Shown: positions 1 to 11,087, numbered from the stretch's first letter. The stretch is DNA of 64,000 nucleotides from Porphyridium purpureum (GCA_008690995.1 VRMN01000012.1:124001-188000), one strand, 5' to 3'. A program made the numbers and translations. Notes: a model not told the origin generated them from the sequence alone.

Positions 1-505
1 CGGTGAACTGGGCGTCGAGGGTGAGGATTACATCCGGCTGTATGAGATGGGCATGCTGCGAACGTTCGCAGACCTTGCCTCCACTCTGAGCTGCGAAGTG
101 TCAACTCCAACGCCAACGCCAACTCCAACGTCAACATCAATGCCAACTCCAACACCGGAATACTGTTGCTCGCCAGATGACGAAGGCGCAGTCTGCAAGA
201 CGGCGTCGGACATGCCAGAAGAAAGTTCGGACAACTCGGACAGCGACTATGAGACCATGAGAATGATTACGAGCATGCGCAGCCACAGCAAGCACAGCCG
301 CGGCCGCGGTCGTGGCCATTACTGCCGTTGCAGCTCATCCTCCGACTCGGAGGAAGAGGTGCCGTGCTGCCCATGCACATGCCCGAAACCGCCGCCAAAG
401 CCTCCTGTGTGTGGAAATGATGGAAGCGACAGTAGCAGTACAAGCAGCGAGAGCAGCAGTGGAAGCGAGTCGGAATCTAACGACAGAAGGGCGAAGAGGA
501 AGTAG
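1..505 (+). CDS. Secreted repeat-linker glycoprotein-like, array copy 0 (partial, 3' end)
   Basis: This is the C-terminal end of a gene that starts left of the window; the reading frame enters at base 2. It shows the end of the propeller-like domain (RTFADLAS), a short Thr-Pro linker, the [13 protein letters not shown] cysteine cluster, a Ser/Asp-rich stretch, an Arg-Gly run (SRGRGRGHYC), the [11 protein letters not shown] cysteine motif and a Ser/Glu-rich tail ending in RRAKRK. Bases 1-386 are nearly identical to copy 3 (10,559-10,944, about six differences), while the rest is closer to copy 1, so the copy looks mosaic. Function is unknown; the plan suggests an extracellular matrix or wall protein. 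Confidence 0.85.
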   Translation, partial: GELGVEGEDYIRLYEMGMLRTFADLASTLSCEVSTPTPTPTPTSTSMPTPTPEYCCSPDDEGAVCKTASDMPEESSDNSDSDYETMRMITSMRSHSKHSRGRGRGHYCRCSSSSDSEEEVPCCPCTCPKPPPKPPVCGNDGSDSSSTSSESSSGSESESNDRRAKRK

Positions 506-578
506 GCAAGAGAACCCGGACAGCAACTCAAAACAAAATTTACCTGCACAAGAGAAATGCATGGTTGTGTGATTGAAG

Positions 579-584
579 AATAAA
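579..584 (+). terminator. Candidate polyadenylation signal AATAAA, copy 0
   Basis: AATAAA lies 74 bases after the stop codon of copy 0, a normal distance for a short 3' UTR. The surrounding sequence is shared with the 3' flanks of copies 1 and 3. Confidence 0.5.
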
Positions 585-2375
585 TTAAAACAAATTCGAT
601 GTGCCCCTGCAGAGGCTTGCATTCCCGGATACTGGAGTGCATTTCTGGAGTGAAGCTTTCCGAGTCGTTACCTTATTCTCCTTCAACGTTCCCGCCTAGA
701 CACGTACTGCGTCGGATGAGAGCATTCTGAAAGCAGAGGCAGGGCGCTTTTTGCACATTAGTTTCACGTGCAGAATTCCTTCGCGAGACATTCATTGGAC
801 AGAGCACGACACAAAAGACATCGCGCCGTCCACGCACGAAGTGTGAGACTGTAGAGGCTCATATGAGATGGCCGCCGCCATACTAAAGCAGCCAAGCATG
901 TTGCGCGTTCGGCGCAAGAACACACATCACCCCACCAACCCGCTTCAGGCGCAACGACAAAACGTGTAGTAAACGATGCATTCTTGTTGTAAACTGTGAA
1001 GGAATGATCGGGGAGTTGTCTAGACTTCGTCTCTACCTGACGACACGTTTACTCGTAATCTCCTATTCCTCTTCCTTGCGTCTTCTCTGGTGAGGAAGCT
1101 AACCAGGCGACGACCGTCGGGTGGGGTTGCTTTTATACACGCCGCCAGCCTGGCGTGCACTTCTGCAGCGCAGGGCGACGAGGTGGGTCTTGCCACCCAG
1201 CCACAGGCCCTGCACGACCCGACCGTTGCGAGGATGGCTCCGAAACCACCATATGCGCGCGCATGGGCCCGCGCGGCACTCGACCGTTAGGTCGCCACTT
1301 CGAAACGGTCCGACTGTTTTACAGGTAAACGATTTCCGCCGTGAAGCAGCGTGATTTGTGAATGGCCTGGCTGTACACACACTGTACTTCCACAGAACCC
1401 CCACCAACGCCGCCCCGCGCTGCTCGGTCGTCCAGCGCGCCGCGCCGTTCCAGCACGATGGGCGTGGTGGCCGCGTAGGCCGACGGCCCTGCTTCTTCGG
1501 ACCCAAACTGCCTGGTCCTTCATCCGTGACCCCGCCGCATTCCACACGCGTGCCTGTGCGCCGCGCGGGGACCCCCCTTGGCGCTGGCGCTGGCTCCACC
1601 ACACGCACCAAACCTCTGCGGCAAACCGCTGCGGCGCGCTCGATCCGCTGACCCCGCGCGAGCTGTACCCCCACCGCTGTCCGCATTACACCTCCAATTC
1701 AAAGGTCTTCGACTGTACCTTATGCTTTGGTGGGGTGGTGCTGACACTGTACCGCAGACGGTGCTTTTGCGAGTTGGGTGCCGCGTGTGCGAGTGTGTGG
1801 AACTAACGCGCCAGGTGGTCGCACGTGCGAAGCGCCGCGGTGCGACGCTAATTTTACTAACGCTTCTGGGCATGTGCTCCCTGCGTGGCGTGTCTCCATT
1901 GAAAAGGAAGGACGGTCGAATTCAGACGCAACGTTGCTGCACGTGAACGCCGCTCAGAATGGACGGTGGACGAGCGGCTACAGGGCACGCAAAGTATCCG
2001 CGCGCTGTTCCACACAGAGGGAGGATTGCCGACCGCAGAGAAGGGCATCGCAGAGTGGTTTCCAGGCGCATCAGAAAGTGCGGCGCGAATGTGTGGCACT
2101 TGGGTCGGTGGCCGGTTTGAAACGTAGCTGGAGGCCAGCGCGACGGGACACGCAGAGAAATGTCGCGCTTTTCGATGAGATAATCCACCGGATTCTGCCA
2201 CTGCGCAGAGATGTTGGCAACTCGGGAGACGCGTAAGGCCGGTGTTCCTGCGGCTCGTGGCATGAGCCGAGGAATGTCCTATCTTCAGATTCGACGCTGT
2301 GGAACGTAGCACCGACGTCATACCATTGAGCGCGCGTGCGAGTGTAATGGTCCTGTTTCTGCTACTTTGCGCGCC

Positions 2376-2382
2376 TATATAA
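2376..2382 (+). promoter_or_regulatory. TATA box of array copy 1
   Basis: TATATAA in the context GCGCC-TATATAA-ACGCG, about 225 bases upstream of the chosen ATG. Copies 2, 3 and 4 have a TATA-like box at a comparable position, which supports a real core promoter. Confidence 0.65.
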
Positions 2383-2604
2383 ACGCGCGTACACGCAGCT
2401 TCATTTACTTTGAATCCGAGCAGCGTCGTGGGATGGTGGAAAGGTATTTGAGGGAAGACGAGCAGACAAGAAGTTACGGCGAAAAGTTTGGATCGTAACA
2501 ATCGTACCATCGTCTCAAGGAGGATAGGGAGGTAAGGTGACGGGGCGGAAGACGCTAATCTAGGATACTAGCAGCAGAGGCCCGTGCAGCATTTACACAA
2601 CACC

Positions 2605-4329
2605 ATGGGCACTCGCAAGCATGGTCTGTTGGCCTTGGGCCTGCTGCTCCTTTGCGCCCTCGTTGTTCTCGTCCGAGGCACCCAGGCGCAGGCAAGTGCA
2701 GGTATTGTTTACGGCATTGAGCGTGACACCGTGGAGAAGAACGTTTTCGCCATTGACTTTTCCGCCGGCTTGGGGTTTGAGCCCACCATCACGCTGGTCG
2801 CAAACATGACAAAGGCCGCGGCCGAGGATCCAAATTTTCCTCAGCAGTGTATTGGATACGTGAATGGGGTGACGCGCACCGGGCCCCTGTTCGAGTTTTC
2901 ACCGAACGGACTAGGGTATGACGGTGACTCCCGTCTGTACTTCGCCGTGTTTGACCGATATGGCATGACGGCGTCACGTCTGTGTTTCTACTCGTTCGAG
3001 ACGGACTCGTTCGGTTTTGCTGCTACACTTGGCGAGACTGTGACAGGTGCCGCCTTTGACCCGTACACCTACCAGTACGTGTGGATCGACGAAGGCGCTC
3101 CGCAATCCGAGGGTAGCATTCTGATGCTCCAGTTCGCGCGGCTGGACAGGACCACGGGCCAGATTGTGGAGCGAGTGACCAACACCATGTTCCGCGATGT
3201 GACGACGGACCCGGACGCGCCAGCTGCCGAGGTGCCGTTCACTTACCGTGGCGGAGATATGGCAATAGACGCCAACGGCGTATTGTACGTCAGCAGCGTC
3301 GGAACGGGTGGCGGCTTCAAACACTTCTTTTCCATCGACTTGGGCTATGTTGACGGGAACATCACCACAACTCCCGCGATGCCGTACGCGTACCGACTCA
3401 TCCACGCAGATTCAATGGACTCAGGTCAGCTAAGTACTTTGACTGGGTTTGCAACTGCAGATCAGCTGGCATTTGACGCGGAGGGAAGATTGATCAGCCA
3501 AGACAGCGAGCGAGGCATTTTTAGTGTCGTGGACACGGAGACCGGTGCGAACGGTGAGCTGGGCGTTGAGGGTGTCGACTTCGTCAGGCTCTTCCAGGCG
3601 GGCGTGTTGCGAACGTTTGCCGATCTTGCCTCATCTCTGGTCTTTGAAGCGCCGACACCGACGCCATCGCCATCGCCGACGCCGACGCCAGTGCCAACGG
3701 AATCACCCACGCCGACCCCATCGCCCTCGCCGACGCCGACGCCAGTGCCAACGGAATCGCCGACGCCGACGCCAGTGCCAACGGAATCACCCACGCCAGT
3801 GCCAACGGAATCACCCACGCCGTCGCCGTCGCCAGTGCCGACGGAATCGCCGACGCCGACGCCAATGCCGACGGAATCGCCGACGCCGACGCCAATGCCG
3901 ACGGAATCGCCGACGGAATCGCCGACGGAATCGCCGACGCCGACGCCAGTGCCAACGGCATCGCCAATGCCAACACCTGCGCCAGAGTTTTGCTGCTCAC
4001 CAGATGACGAAGGGGCAGTCTGCAATATGGCTACGAACATGCCCAAGAGGATGGTGGACAGTGACCGCAAGAGCAAGGAAATGTTTATGACCACACGCAG
4101 GCATAGTGATCACGCCGGAGGCCGCAGCCACAGCTTCAGCTGCGACTGCCAGTGTCGTTTAGACACCGACTCGGAGGAAGAGGAGCCTTGCTGCCCATGC
4201 ACGTGCCCGAAGCCACCGCCAAAGCCTCCTGTGTGTGGAAATGATGGAAGCGATAGTAACGACGATAACAGCGACTGCAGCAGCGGAAGTGAGTTGGAAT
4301 CTAACGACAGGTTGGGGGAGATGAACTAG
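2605..4329 (+). CDS. Secreted propeller-like / Pro-rich linker / Cys-rich protein, array copy 1
   Basis: 574 residues, intronless. The ATG at 2,605 is chosen over an in-frame GTG at 2,584 because it has a strong CACCATGGG context and aligns with the paralogue starts. Residues 1-30 form a signal peptide (Leu-rich core, cleavage likely after AQA). Residues 31-345 show repeated blade-like stretches ([36 protein letters not shown]), which suggests a beta-propeller. An NMT N-glycosylation site is conserved. About residues 348-458 form a linker of TPTP, SPSP and PTESPTP units. The tail has [12 protein letters not shown] (C463/C464), charged residues and [17 protein letters not shown] do not recognise a named family. 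A wall or mucilage glycoprotein is an inference from the domain plan. Confidence 0.9.
   Translation: MGTRKHGLLALGLLLLCALVVLVRGTQAQASAGIVYGIERDTVEKNVFAIDFSAGLGFEPTITLVANMTKAAAEDPNFPQQCIGYVNGVTRTGPLFEFSPNGLGYDGDSRLYFAVFDRYGMTASRLCFYSFETDSFGFAATLGETVTGAAFDPYTYQYVWIDEGAPQSEGSILMLQFARLDRTTGQIVERVTNTMFRDVTTDPDAPAAEVPFTYRGGDMAIDANGVLYVSSVGTGGGFKHFFSIDLGYVDGNITTTPAMPYAYRLIHADSMDSGQLSTLTGFATADQLAFDAEGRLISQDSERGIFSVVDTETGANGELGVEGVDFVRLFQAGVLRTFADLASSLVFEAPTPTPSPSPTPTPVPTESPTPTPSPSPTPTPVPTESPTPTPVPTESPTPVPTESPTPSPSPVPTESPTPTPMPTESPTPTPMPTESPTESPTESPTPTPVPTASPMPTPAPEFCCSPDDEGAVCNMATNMPKRMVDSDRKSKEMFMTTRRHSDHAGGRSHSFSCDCQCRLDTDSEEEEPCCPCTCPKPPPKPPVCGNDGSDSNDDNSDCSSGSELESNDRLGEMN
3650..3965 (+). repeat. 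In-frame coding repeat, [11 protein letters not shown] type (copy 1)
   Basis: Imperfect repeats of short units built on CCGACGCCGACGCCA and GTGCCAACGGAATC encode Thr-Pro and PTESP motifs. All units are multiples of three and keep the frame. The Thr/Ser-Pro composition is like hydroxyproline-rich linkers of algal wall proteins. Confidence 0.85.
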
Positions 4330-6160
4330 ATAAGAGTATTCAGGCGACAAGGCCGAATATATTTTACCTGCAGAAGAAAAATGCATGGTTGTGTGATTGA
4401 GGAGTAAGTAAAAATTTCCGTGTGCCCTTGCAGAAACTTGCACACTCTGAGACTGGAGTGCATTTCTGGAATGAAGCTTTACGCACCGTCACCTTATCCT
4501 CTTTCAACGTTCTCGCCCGGATACGTACTGTATCCGGTGAGAGCGTTCCAAATTAAAGGCAGGGCGCTTTCACACATTGGTCTCACGCACAGGATTCCTT
4601 CGCGAGACGTTCATTGAATAGGGCACGACAGAAAAGACTTCACACCATCCACGCACGAAGTGCGTAACTAGAGAGTCTCATCTGAGATAGGCGCGGCCAG
4701 ACTAAAGCAGCCAAGCATGTTGCGCGCTCGGCGCAAAGACACACACCTTCATCCCACCCACTCGCATCGCGCCTGTTTCGTGCGCAACCACAAAACACAT
4801 CGTAAAAGATGCATTCCTACTATAAACGATTTCCGCACTCAAGCAGCGTGATTTGTACATGGGCCTAACGGTTGTTGAACTGTACTTTCACCGAACTCCC
4901 CCCTTGTTCTGCTGGTTCGTCGAAACGCGCCGCGTCCTTCCAGCACCATGGCCGCGGTGGCCGCTTTCCCGCTTTGCGCGCACGCACGCTCGCGCGGTGC
5001 TTTGCCCAACCCAAAAAGCACCGGTCTCGCTAATCAGTGGCACCACCGCCCCCGTTTCCTGCATACGAGCCCGCGCGCCGCGCGTAACCCTGGCGCTCCA
5101 GCTCCTCCTCCGCCACGCGCCCCGCTGTGGCTGCGGCGCGCGCTCAATCCACTGTCCAGCTGTACCCTACTTGACTAGCACTACTGTACACATGCCTTTT
5201 CCCAGTGACTTCCATTGTGACTTCCACTGTACCTTATGCTTGGTGTGTGGTGCTGACACTGTACTGCAAGCAGGGTCGTGGTTTTGGCGAGTTGGGCGGT
5301 GCGGCGTGCGCGTGTGCAGTGGGAAGCAGCGCGCCACGTGGTGGAGCGCGCGGCGACCGCGCGCGCGCCTCGCAGATGTGAGGTGCGCCGCGGCGCGACG
5401 CAAAGTTCGCTCACGCTTCTCGGGTGTGTACTCCCCGCGTCGCGTGTCTCCCGAAAAGGAAGGAATGGAGGGAATGATGGTCGAATTCAAACGTAAAATC
5501 TCAACTCTTGAACGAAGCCCGGAATGCACGCCCGAAAAACGGATGCAGGGGGAATGGGGAAATACGTGCGCCTGACCACACAGGAGGGTTAGAGACAGCA
5601 GAGAAGAGCCGTTTTCCGACGCATCAGAAACTGCGACGCGGGTGCGCGGCACACTTGGGTCAGCGGTCGGTTTGAAGGGTTGCTCGGAATGAGCGCGCCG
5701 GGACACGCTGAGAAATGTCGCGCTTTGCGATGAGCTGATCCAACGGATCATGGCGCGGCGCAGACTTTCTAGTAACGCGGGAACGGCTGAAAGCCGGCGT
5801 TCCTGCGGCTTGTGGCGTGAATCGAAGGCTGTCCTATCTCCAGATGCGACGCTGTGGAGCGTGCCGCCGGCTTTACACTATCGAGTGCGGGTGCGAGTGC
5901 ACTGCTCCTGTATTTGCTACATCGTGCGCCTATTTAAGGGCGCACAGACCCATGGTCGTCGTCGCAAGCCAAAGGTAAGCTGCAAATCGAGGAGAAGGAG
6001 GACTGCGGTCAGAAGGGGAGATAGGGAGTTGGGGCCGCAAGTCAGAGGGCGAAACAGCTGCGCGGCTGCCTGAAGGAGAAAAGGAAAGTAGGGGCGAAAG
6101 GTGGGTTGCGCGAGAATAGGAATCCAGCAGCAGAGGCTCGGTTAGGATTGACACAGTACC
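4330..6160. other. Intergenic spacer of the tandem array, between copies 1 and 2
   Basis: No gene is supported. The left half is homologous to the spacers after copies 0 and 3, and the right half (from about 5,220) to the region upstream of copy 1, including the block TATGCTT...GTGCTGACACTGTAC. ACTGTACYTT motifs lie at 4,879 and 5,226. The 5' leader before copy 2 carries AGCAGCAGAGG, also found in the leader of copy 1. Confidence 0.7.
5931..5937 (+). promoter_or_regulatory. TATA-like box of array copy 2
   Basis: TATTTAA in the context GTGCGCC-TATTTAA-GGGCGC, aligned with the GCGCC-TATATAA of copy 1, about 230 bases before the ATG. Confidence 0.55.
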
Positions 6161-7939
6161 ATGGACACTCGCAAGCACGGTGTGCTGGCTTCGGGCCTAC
6201 TGCTACTTTGCGTCCTCCATGTCCTCGTTCGAGGCGCCCAGGCCCAGGCAAGTGCAGGTATAGTCTACGGCATTGAGCGCGACACCGTGGAGAAGAACGT
6301 TTTCGCCATTGACTTCTCCGCCGGCTTGGGCATTGAGCCCAGCATCACGCTGGTCGCGAACATGACAAAGGCCGCGGCGGAGGATCCGGATTTCCCGCAG
6401 CAATGCATCGGATACGTGAACGGGGTGACGCGCACGGGGGCTCTGTATGAATTCTCACCAAACGGACTGGCGTACGACGGCGACTCCCGGCTGTACTTCG
6501 CTGCGTTTGACCGATTTGGCATGACGGCATCACGACTGTGTTTCTACTCGTTCGAGACGGACTCGTTCGGGTTAGCCGCCAGCCTTGGTGAAACTGTGAC
6601 GGCTGCCGCGTTTGACCCGAACACATACCAGTACGTGTGGATCGACCAGGGCGCCCTGCAATCTGAGGGCGGTATTCTGGTCCTCCAGTTCGCGCGGCTG
6701 GACAGGACGACGGGCCAGATTATGGAGCGAGTGACTAACACTCTGTTCCGCGATGTGACGACGGACCCGAATGCCCCAGCTGCCGAGTTGCCGTTCACTT
6801 ATCGTGGCGGCGATTTGGCTATTGACGCCACTGGTATGTTGTACGGCAGCAGCGTCGGAACGGGCGGAGGCTTCAAGTACTTCTTCTCCATCGACTTGGA
6901 CTATGCTGCCGGAGACCTCGGCGCAATTCCCGGAACGGCGTACGCGTACCGACTCATCCACGCAGATCCAGCGGACTCGACGCAGGTGAGCACTCTGACC
7001 GGGTTTGCAACGGCAGATCAGCTGGCATTTGATGCGGATGGGAGACTGATCAGCCAAGACAGCGAGCGAGGCATCTTTAGTGTCGTGGACACGGAGACCG
7101 GTGCGAACGGTGAGCTGGGCGTCGAGGGTGTGGATTTCGTCAGGCTGTTCCAGGCGGGCGTGCTGCGCACTTTTTCGGACCTTGCCTCGGCTTTGGTCTT
7201 TGAAGCGCCGACACCAACGCCGTCGCCATCTCCGTCGCCATCACCATCGCCGTCACCATCGCCATCACCATCGCCGTCGCCATCGCCGTCGCCATCGCCG
7301 TCACCGTCGCCGTCGCCATCGCCGTCACCGTCACCGTCACCGTCACCGTCACCGTCACCGTCACCGTCACCGTCACCGTCACCGTCACCGTCACCGTCAC
7401 CGTCACCGTCACCGTCGCCATCGCCATCGCCGTCGCCGTCGCCGTCGCCGACGCCGACGCCGACGCCGACGCCAGTGCCGACGCCAGTGCCAGAGTTCTG
7501 CTGCTCCGCAGACGACGAAGGTGCTGTGTGCGACGTTGCTACGCAGGCGCCGAAAAAGAGTTCGGACAGTGACGATGAGAGCTCGGACAGTGACGATGGG
7601 AGCTCGGACAGTGATGGTGGGAGCCATAGAATGCTAACGAGCGTTCGCCACGGCCGCGGTCGAGGTCGTGGCTTTGGTCACGGTCGCGGTGGTCGTTCAA
7701 GCTCAGGCTCCGAGTCTGACGCAGAGTCGACAGAAGGACCATGCTGCCCGTGCACGTGCTCGAAGCCGCCGCCAAAGGCTCCTGTGTGTGGAAATGTAGG
7801 AAGCGACAGCAGCGACGGAAGCGACAGCAGCGACGAAAGCGACAGTAGCGACGGCAGCCGCAAGAAGGGCAAGACGGGCAAGAGTGGCAAGAGTGGTAGC
7901 GACTCGGAGTCTAACGGTAGTGGCTCGGAGAGTCACTAG
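6161..7939 (+). CDS. Secreted propeller-like / Ser-Pro linker / Cys-rich protein, array copy 2
   Basis: 592 residues, intronless. The start is the first ATG in a good context (GTACCATGG). It has a signal peptide at 1-30, a propeller-like domain at about 31-345 nearly identical to copy 1, then about 39 uninterrupted Ser-Pro dipeptides and a short TPTP run (about 348-444). Next come [12 protein letters not shown], a Ser/Asp block ([21 protein letters not shown]), an Arg-Gly block ([16 protein letters not shown]), [12 protein letters not shown] and a tail of SDSSDGSD and KTGKSGKSG units. The long pure Ser-Pro run sets it apart from the other copies, which use mixed Thr-Pro. It is the longest copy. 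Function is unknown; secretion and heavy O-glycosylation of the linker are inferred. Confidence 0.9.
   Translation: MDTRKHGVLASGLLLLCVLHVLVRGAQAQASAGIVYGIERDTVEKNVFAIDFSAGLGIEPSITLVANMTKAAAEDPDFPQQCIGYVNGVTRTGALYEFSPNGLAYDGDSRLYFAAFDRFGMTASRLCFYSFETDSFGLAASLGETVTAAAFDPNTYQYVWIDQGALQSEGGILVLQFARLDRTTGQIMERVTNTLFRDVTTDPNAPAAELPFTYRGGDLAIDATGMLYGSSVGTGGGFKYFFSIDLDYAAGDLGAIPGTAYAYRLIHADPADSTQVSTLTGFATADQLAFDADGRLISQDSERGIFSVVDTETGANGELGVEGVDFVRLFQAGVLRTFSDLASALVFEAPTPTPSPSPSPSPSPSPSPSPSPSPSPSPSPSPSPSPSPSPSPSPSPSPSPSPSPSPSPSPSPSPSPSPSPSPSPSPSPSPTPTPTPTPVPTPVPEFCCSADDEGAVCDVATQAPKKSSDSDDESSDSDDGSSDSDGGSHRMLTSVRHGRGRGRGFGHGRGGRSSSGSESDAESTEGPCCPCTCSKPPPKAPVCGNVGSDSSDGSDSSDESDSSDGSRKKGKTGKSGKSGSDSESNGSGSESH
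7206..7490 (+). repeat. Hexanucleotide minisatellite coding (Ser-Pro)n in copy 2
   Basis: A run of six-base units (CCGTCA, CCGTCG, CCATCG) encodes about 39 Ser-Pro pairs. The central part (about 7,320-7,415) is almost pure CCGTCA, which indicates recent slippage or unequal exchange. Such arrays are expected to vary in length between strains and to collapse in assemblies. Confidence 0.95.
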
Positions 7940-9361
7940 ATGGATCAGTTAAACGCCACGCTTTCGAAAATGAACCTGCAACAGGTGAAAAAACTGGAAA
8001 CGTGAATGAGAGGTAAAGAAATAGGTATTCCGTTGGAGAAATCACATTCTTTGGGCCCGGAGCGCTCTCTAGACTGAATGGAACCGCGTGTCAAAGTCGG
8101 CTTCTTTTCAATATAGTATGCGTGCAACTATTGTACATGCTGTCGCCTGTCCTCATCTATGCTGTCGTTGAAGGTAGACTCTTTCCGAATTGTGGCCTCC
8201 CTTCCTATTTCGATTTGTCTGCCAGAGCAGCCGCGCCATCTGATGAGTGGGTGCAGAGACAACCCAAAAAAGAGAGCAGATCACTTTTGCACAATCATGC
8301 CACACACTGCGCTTCCTCGGCGAGACGTCGACCAGGGCCGCGCATCATGATTACGCGCCCGTCACGCCAGAAATACATGGCACGAGTCCAGTTGGGCGTG
8401 TGCACCGTTTAGAAGCAGCTGACCAAGTTGCGCATTTGGCGAAAGGACTCTACTCATTCATGCCGCTCGCAGCTTGCGGCACGCACGCAGACGCATCCGG
8501 CATGGTCCTTCTGCTTGCTCAGGGCCAACGCCGCTTGAGAAACTCAACCGCCGCTTCCCTCAGCCACATTCATATCAAAGTGGCGTTATTTGTATAGGAA
8601 AGACGTACAGTCCCGGCACGTGCTCCACGTGCCGCGGGTGCGTGGCACATCGCGGAATCGCGAGGTCGCGAGCGCGCTTGTTGGCGAGCGCGCGTGCGTG
8701 AGTCGCAGCGCGTGGAACGTCAACAGCACAACACCAGCACGGCGGTGCCGACGATGGAATGAACCGCACGCACACGTACGAGCACCAGGAGAAAGGAGAA
8801 ATGACAGAGCGCCACATTCCCGTGGCGCGCTTGTGCGGCGACGTGTCTGTGTGAGCCGCATCGGTCACCAAAAAGGCAGACGGAGGCATGTGCAAACGAG
8901 CACGCGGCAAAAAAAATCCAGAAACGGAAATATCTTTGTGCTTACTCCTTGCGACACGTGGAACTGCGTGAATTGAGCACATTCCAGGGACGCCGGAAGC
9001 GCCACGACGGGCGCCGCTCGGTGCCTGTGCGTTTTGTGTAAGGCATGCGCTGTTGTTGTGGATTGCGTGGCGCGCTTGGGAGAAAAGGGGTCATTGGTGT
9101 GAACACGCTGCAGTCAGAGGACACTCAGAGCAGTGGAATGTGTAGAACTCCGGCGGATACTTGGGCTGGTCGCGTGGTAGTAGGCGAACGGCGCGAGACT
9201 TGTTGGCAACGTGGGAATGGTTGACTGGCGATCTTCCAGGCAAATGCGATGAATTTAGCCCACGCATCTATCCGCAGTTTGTACTGTGGAACGTTCCAAG
9301 ATCATGAGTGTCGTGGCACACGTTGCAATCATCTGGAGCCTGTTTCGCGCCGCGCATCGGG

Positions 9362-9368
9362 TATATAA
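9362..9368 (+). promoter_or_regulatory. TATA box of array copy 3
   Basis: TATATAA in CGGG-TATATAA-TGGGG, about 240 bases upstream of the ATG, matching the layout of copies 1 and 4. Confidence 0.65.
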
Positions 9369-9445
9369 TGGGGACCGCGCGCGTGGATTAGTACAAAAAG
9401 TCGAAGAGTGCGGAACAGAGAGCAGAGTCGACAAGGAGCAGAAGC

Positions 9446-9509
9446 AGAAGAAGAAGAAGAAGAAGAAGAAGAAGAAGAAGAAGAAGAAGAAGAAGAAGAA
9501 GAAGAAGAA
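9446..9509 (+). repeat. (AAG)n microsatellite in the copy 3 leader
   Basis: About 21 AAG/AGA trinucleotides lie between the TATA box and the ATG. In one frame they would add a run of glutamates to the N-terminus, but that would bury the signal peptide, so they are taken as 5' UTR. Confidence 0.95.
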
Positions 9510-9605
9510 TTCGGGCACACACAGGAAAGGACAGACTCTGTGGTTCAGGGATTGAAGCAGCAAGCGAAGCAAAAGTGGAGGCTCCGGAAGCATTTAGTCG
9601 ACAGA

Positions 9606-11087
9606 ATGGACAATGGCAAGCGTCGTGCAATGGCTTCGTGCTTGCTCCTCCTTTGTGTACTGCATGCCCTCGTCCGAAGCACGCAGGCTCTGTCGAATGT
9701 AGGTATTGTTTATGCCATTGAGCGCGACAACATGCAAAAGAATATATTTGCGCTGGACTTTTCTGTCGGCGTAGGCATGGAGCAGAGTACCACGCTGGTC
9801 GCAAACATGACACAGGCCGCGGCTGAGGATCCAGATGGGTTCCCGATGGATTGCTTTGGATACGAAAATGGAGTGACGCGCACAGGGCCGTTGTACGAAT
9901 TTTCACCGAATGGACTGGCGTACGATGGCGACTCGCGCCTGTATTTCGTCGCATTCGACCAATATGGAATGACGACATCACGCCTGTGCTTCTACTCGAT
10001 TGCAACCGATACGTTCGAGTTTGCTGCCAACCTTGGCGAGCCTGTGGTGGGTGCCGCGTTTGACTCAAAGACGTATCAATATGTGTGGATTGATCAAGGC
10101 GAGCAGCAAAACATGGGCGGCATTATGGTCCTGCAGTTCGCGCGGCTGGACAGAACGACGGGCCAGATCATGGAGCGGGAGACTACTACCATGTTCCGCA
10201 ACGTGACAACGAACCCGAATGCGCCGGCCGCCGAATTGCCGTTCACATTCCGCGGCGGCGATATGGCAATTGACTGCAACGGCATGCTGTATGGCAGCAG
10301 CGTCGGGACGGGGGGTGGCTTCAAATATTTCTTTACCATCGACTTGAACTATGATGCGGGAGATCTTGGCGAAACTCCTGAAATTGTGTACGCGTACCGA
10401 CTCATCCATGCAGACGTACCTGACGACCCCAGTCAGGTGAGCACATTGACCGGGTTTGCAACTGCAGATCAGCTGGCATTTGACATGGACGGGAGATTGA
10501 TCAGCCAAGACAGCGAGCAAGGCGTCTTCAGTGTCGTAGATATTGCGACCGGTGCGAACGGTGAACTGGGCGTCGAGGGTGAGGATTACATCCGGCTGTA
10601 TGAGATGGGCATGCTGCGAACGTTCGCAGACCTTGCCTCCTCTCTGAGCTGCGAAGTGCCAACTCCAACGCCAACGCCAACTCCAACGTCAACATCAATG
10701 CCAACTCCAACACCGGAATACTGTTGCTCGCCAGATGACGAAGGCGCAGTCTGCAAGACGGCGTCGGACATGCCAGAAGAAAGTTCGGACAACTCGGACA
10801 GCGACTATGAGACCATGAGAATGATTACGAGCATGCGCAGCCAAAGCAAGCACAGCCGCGGCCGCGGCCGTGGCCATTACTGCCGTTGCAGCTCATCCTC
10901 CGACTCGGACGAAGAGGTGCCATGCTGCCCATGCACATGCCCGACACCGCCACCGACTGCTCCAGTATGTGGAAATGTAGGAAGCGACGGTAGCGCCAAA
11001 GGCAGCGGCAAGCGCGGCGGCAAGCGCAACGACAACCGCAGTGGAAGCAAGTCGAAATCTGGCGGGAGAGTGGTGAAGAGGAAGTAG
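9606..11087 (+). CDS. Secreted propeller-like / Thr-Pro linker / Cys-rich protein, array copy 3
   Basis: 493 residues, intronless. The frame is open for 66 codons upstream, but ATG 9,606 is preferred: it places the signal peptide (Leu/Val-rich core ending TQA) at the N-terminus and aligns with the paralogues. The upstream stretch is microsatellite-encoded poly-Glu. The propeller-like domain is more diverged from copies 1 and 2 than those are from each other (VYAIERDNMQKN, FYSIATDTFEF) and resembles copy 4. The linker is short ([18 protein letters not shown]). The tail has [12 protein letters not shown], an RGRGRGHYC run, CCPCTCPTPPPTAPVC and a Lys/Arg-rich end, more basic than copies 0-2. Its linker and charged region are almost identical to copy 0. 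Confidence 0.9.
   Translation: MDNGKRRAMASCLLLLCVLHALVRSTQALSNVGIVYAIERDNMQKNIFALDFSVGVGMEQSTTLVANMTQAAAEDPDGFPMDCFGYENGVTRTGPLYEFSPNGLAYDGDSRLYFVAFDQYGMTTSRLCFYSIATDTFEFAANLGEPVVGAAFDSKTYQYVWIDQGEQQNMGGIMVLQFARLDRTTGQIMERETTTMFRNVTTNPNAPAAELPFTFRGGDMAIDCNGMLYGSSVGTGGGFKYFFTIDLNYDAGDLGETPEIVYAYRLIHADVPDDPSQVSTLTGFATADQLAFDMDGRLISQDSEQGVFSVVDIATGANGELGVEGEDYIRLYEMGMLRTFADLASSLSCEVPTPTPTPTPTSTSMPTPTPEYCCSPDDEGAVCKTASDMPEESSDNSDSDYETMRMITSMRSQSKHSRGRGRGHYCRCSSSSDSDEEVPCCPCTCPTPPPTAPVCGNVGSDGSAKGSGKRGGKRNDNRSGSKSKSGGRVVKRK

Larger units (their letters stand above)
506..2604. other. Intergenic spacer of the tandem array, between copies 0 and 1
   Basis: No convincing gene is seen. The left part (about 580-970 and 1,330-1,400) is homologous to the spacers after copy 1 (4,390-4,900) and copy 3 (11,150-11,670), with shared blocks such as AAGCAGCCAAGCATGTTGCGCG and TTTCCGC...GCGTGATTTGT. 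The right part (about 2,200-2,310) matches the region upstream of copy 2 (5,756-5,870). The duplicated unit therefore includes flanks as well as genes. ACTGTACYT motifs occur at 1,381 and 1,712. Overlapping ORFs here are short, GC-rich and unconserved between spacers. Confidence 0.7.
7940..9605. other. Intergenic spacer between copies 2 and 3
   Basis: No gene is supported. Unlike the spacers after copies 0, 1 and 3, the sequence following copy 2 does not show the shared 3' block, so this boundary has been rearranged or replaced. The right end carries the copy 3 promoter (TATA at 9,362) and a long AAG repeat in the leader. Confidence 0.6.

Noticed and set aside
3462-4094. Minus-strand ORF rich in Gly-Val-Gly opposite copy 1
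   Set aside because: Antisense shadow of the Thr-Pro repeat; composition is dictated by the repeat.
7140-7637. Long Arg/His-rich and Val/Thr-rich ORFs over the Ser-Pro repeat on both strands
   Set aside because: They are frame shadows of the repeat; only the Ser-Pro frame continues into conserved domains.
9408-9605. N-terminal poly-Glu extension of array copy 3
   Set aside because: It is encoded by the AAG microsatellite, absent from all paralogues, and would bury the signal peptide.
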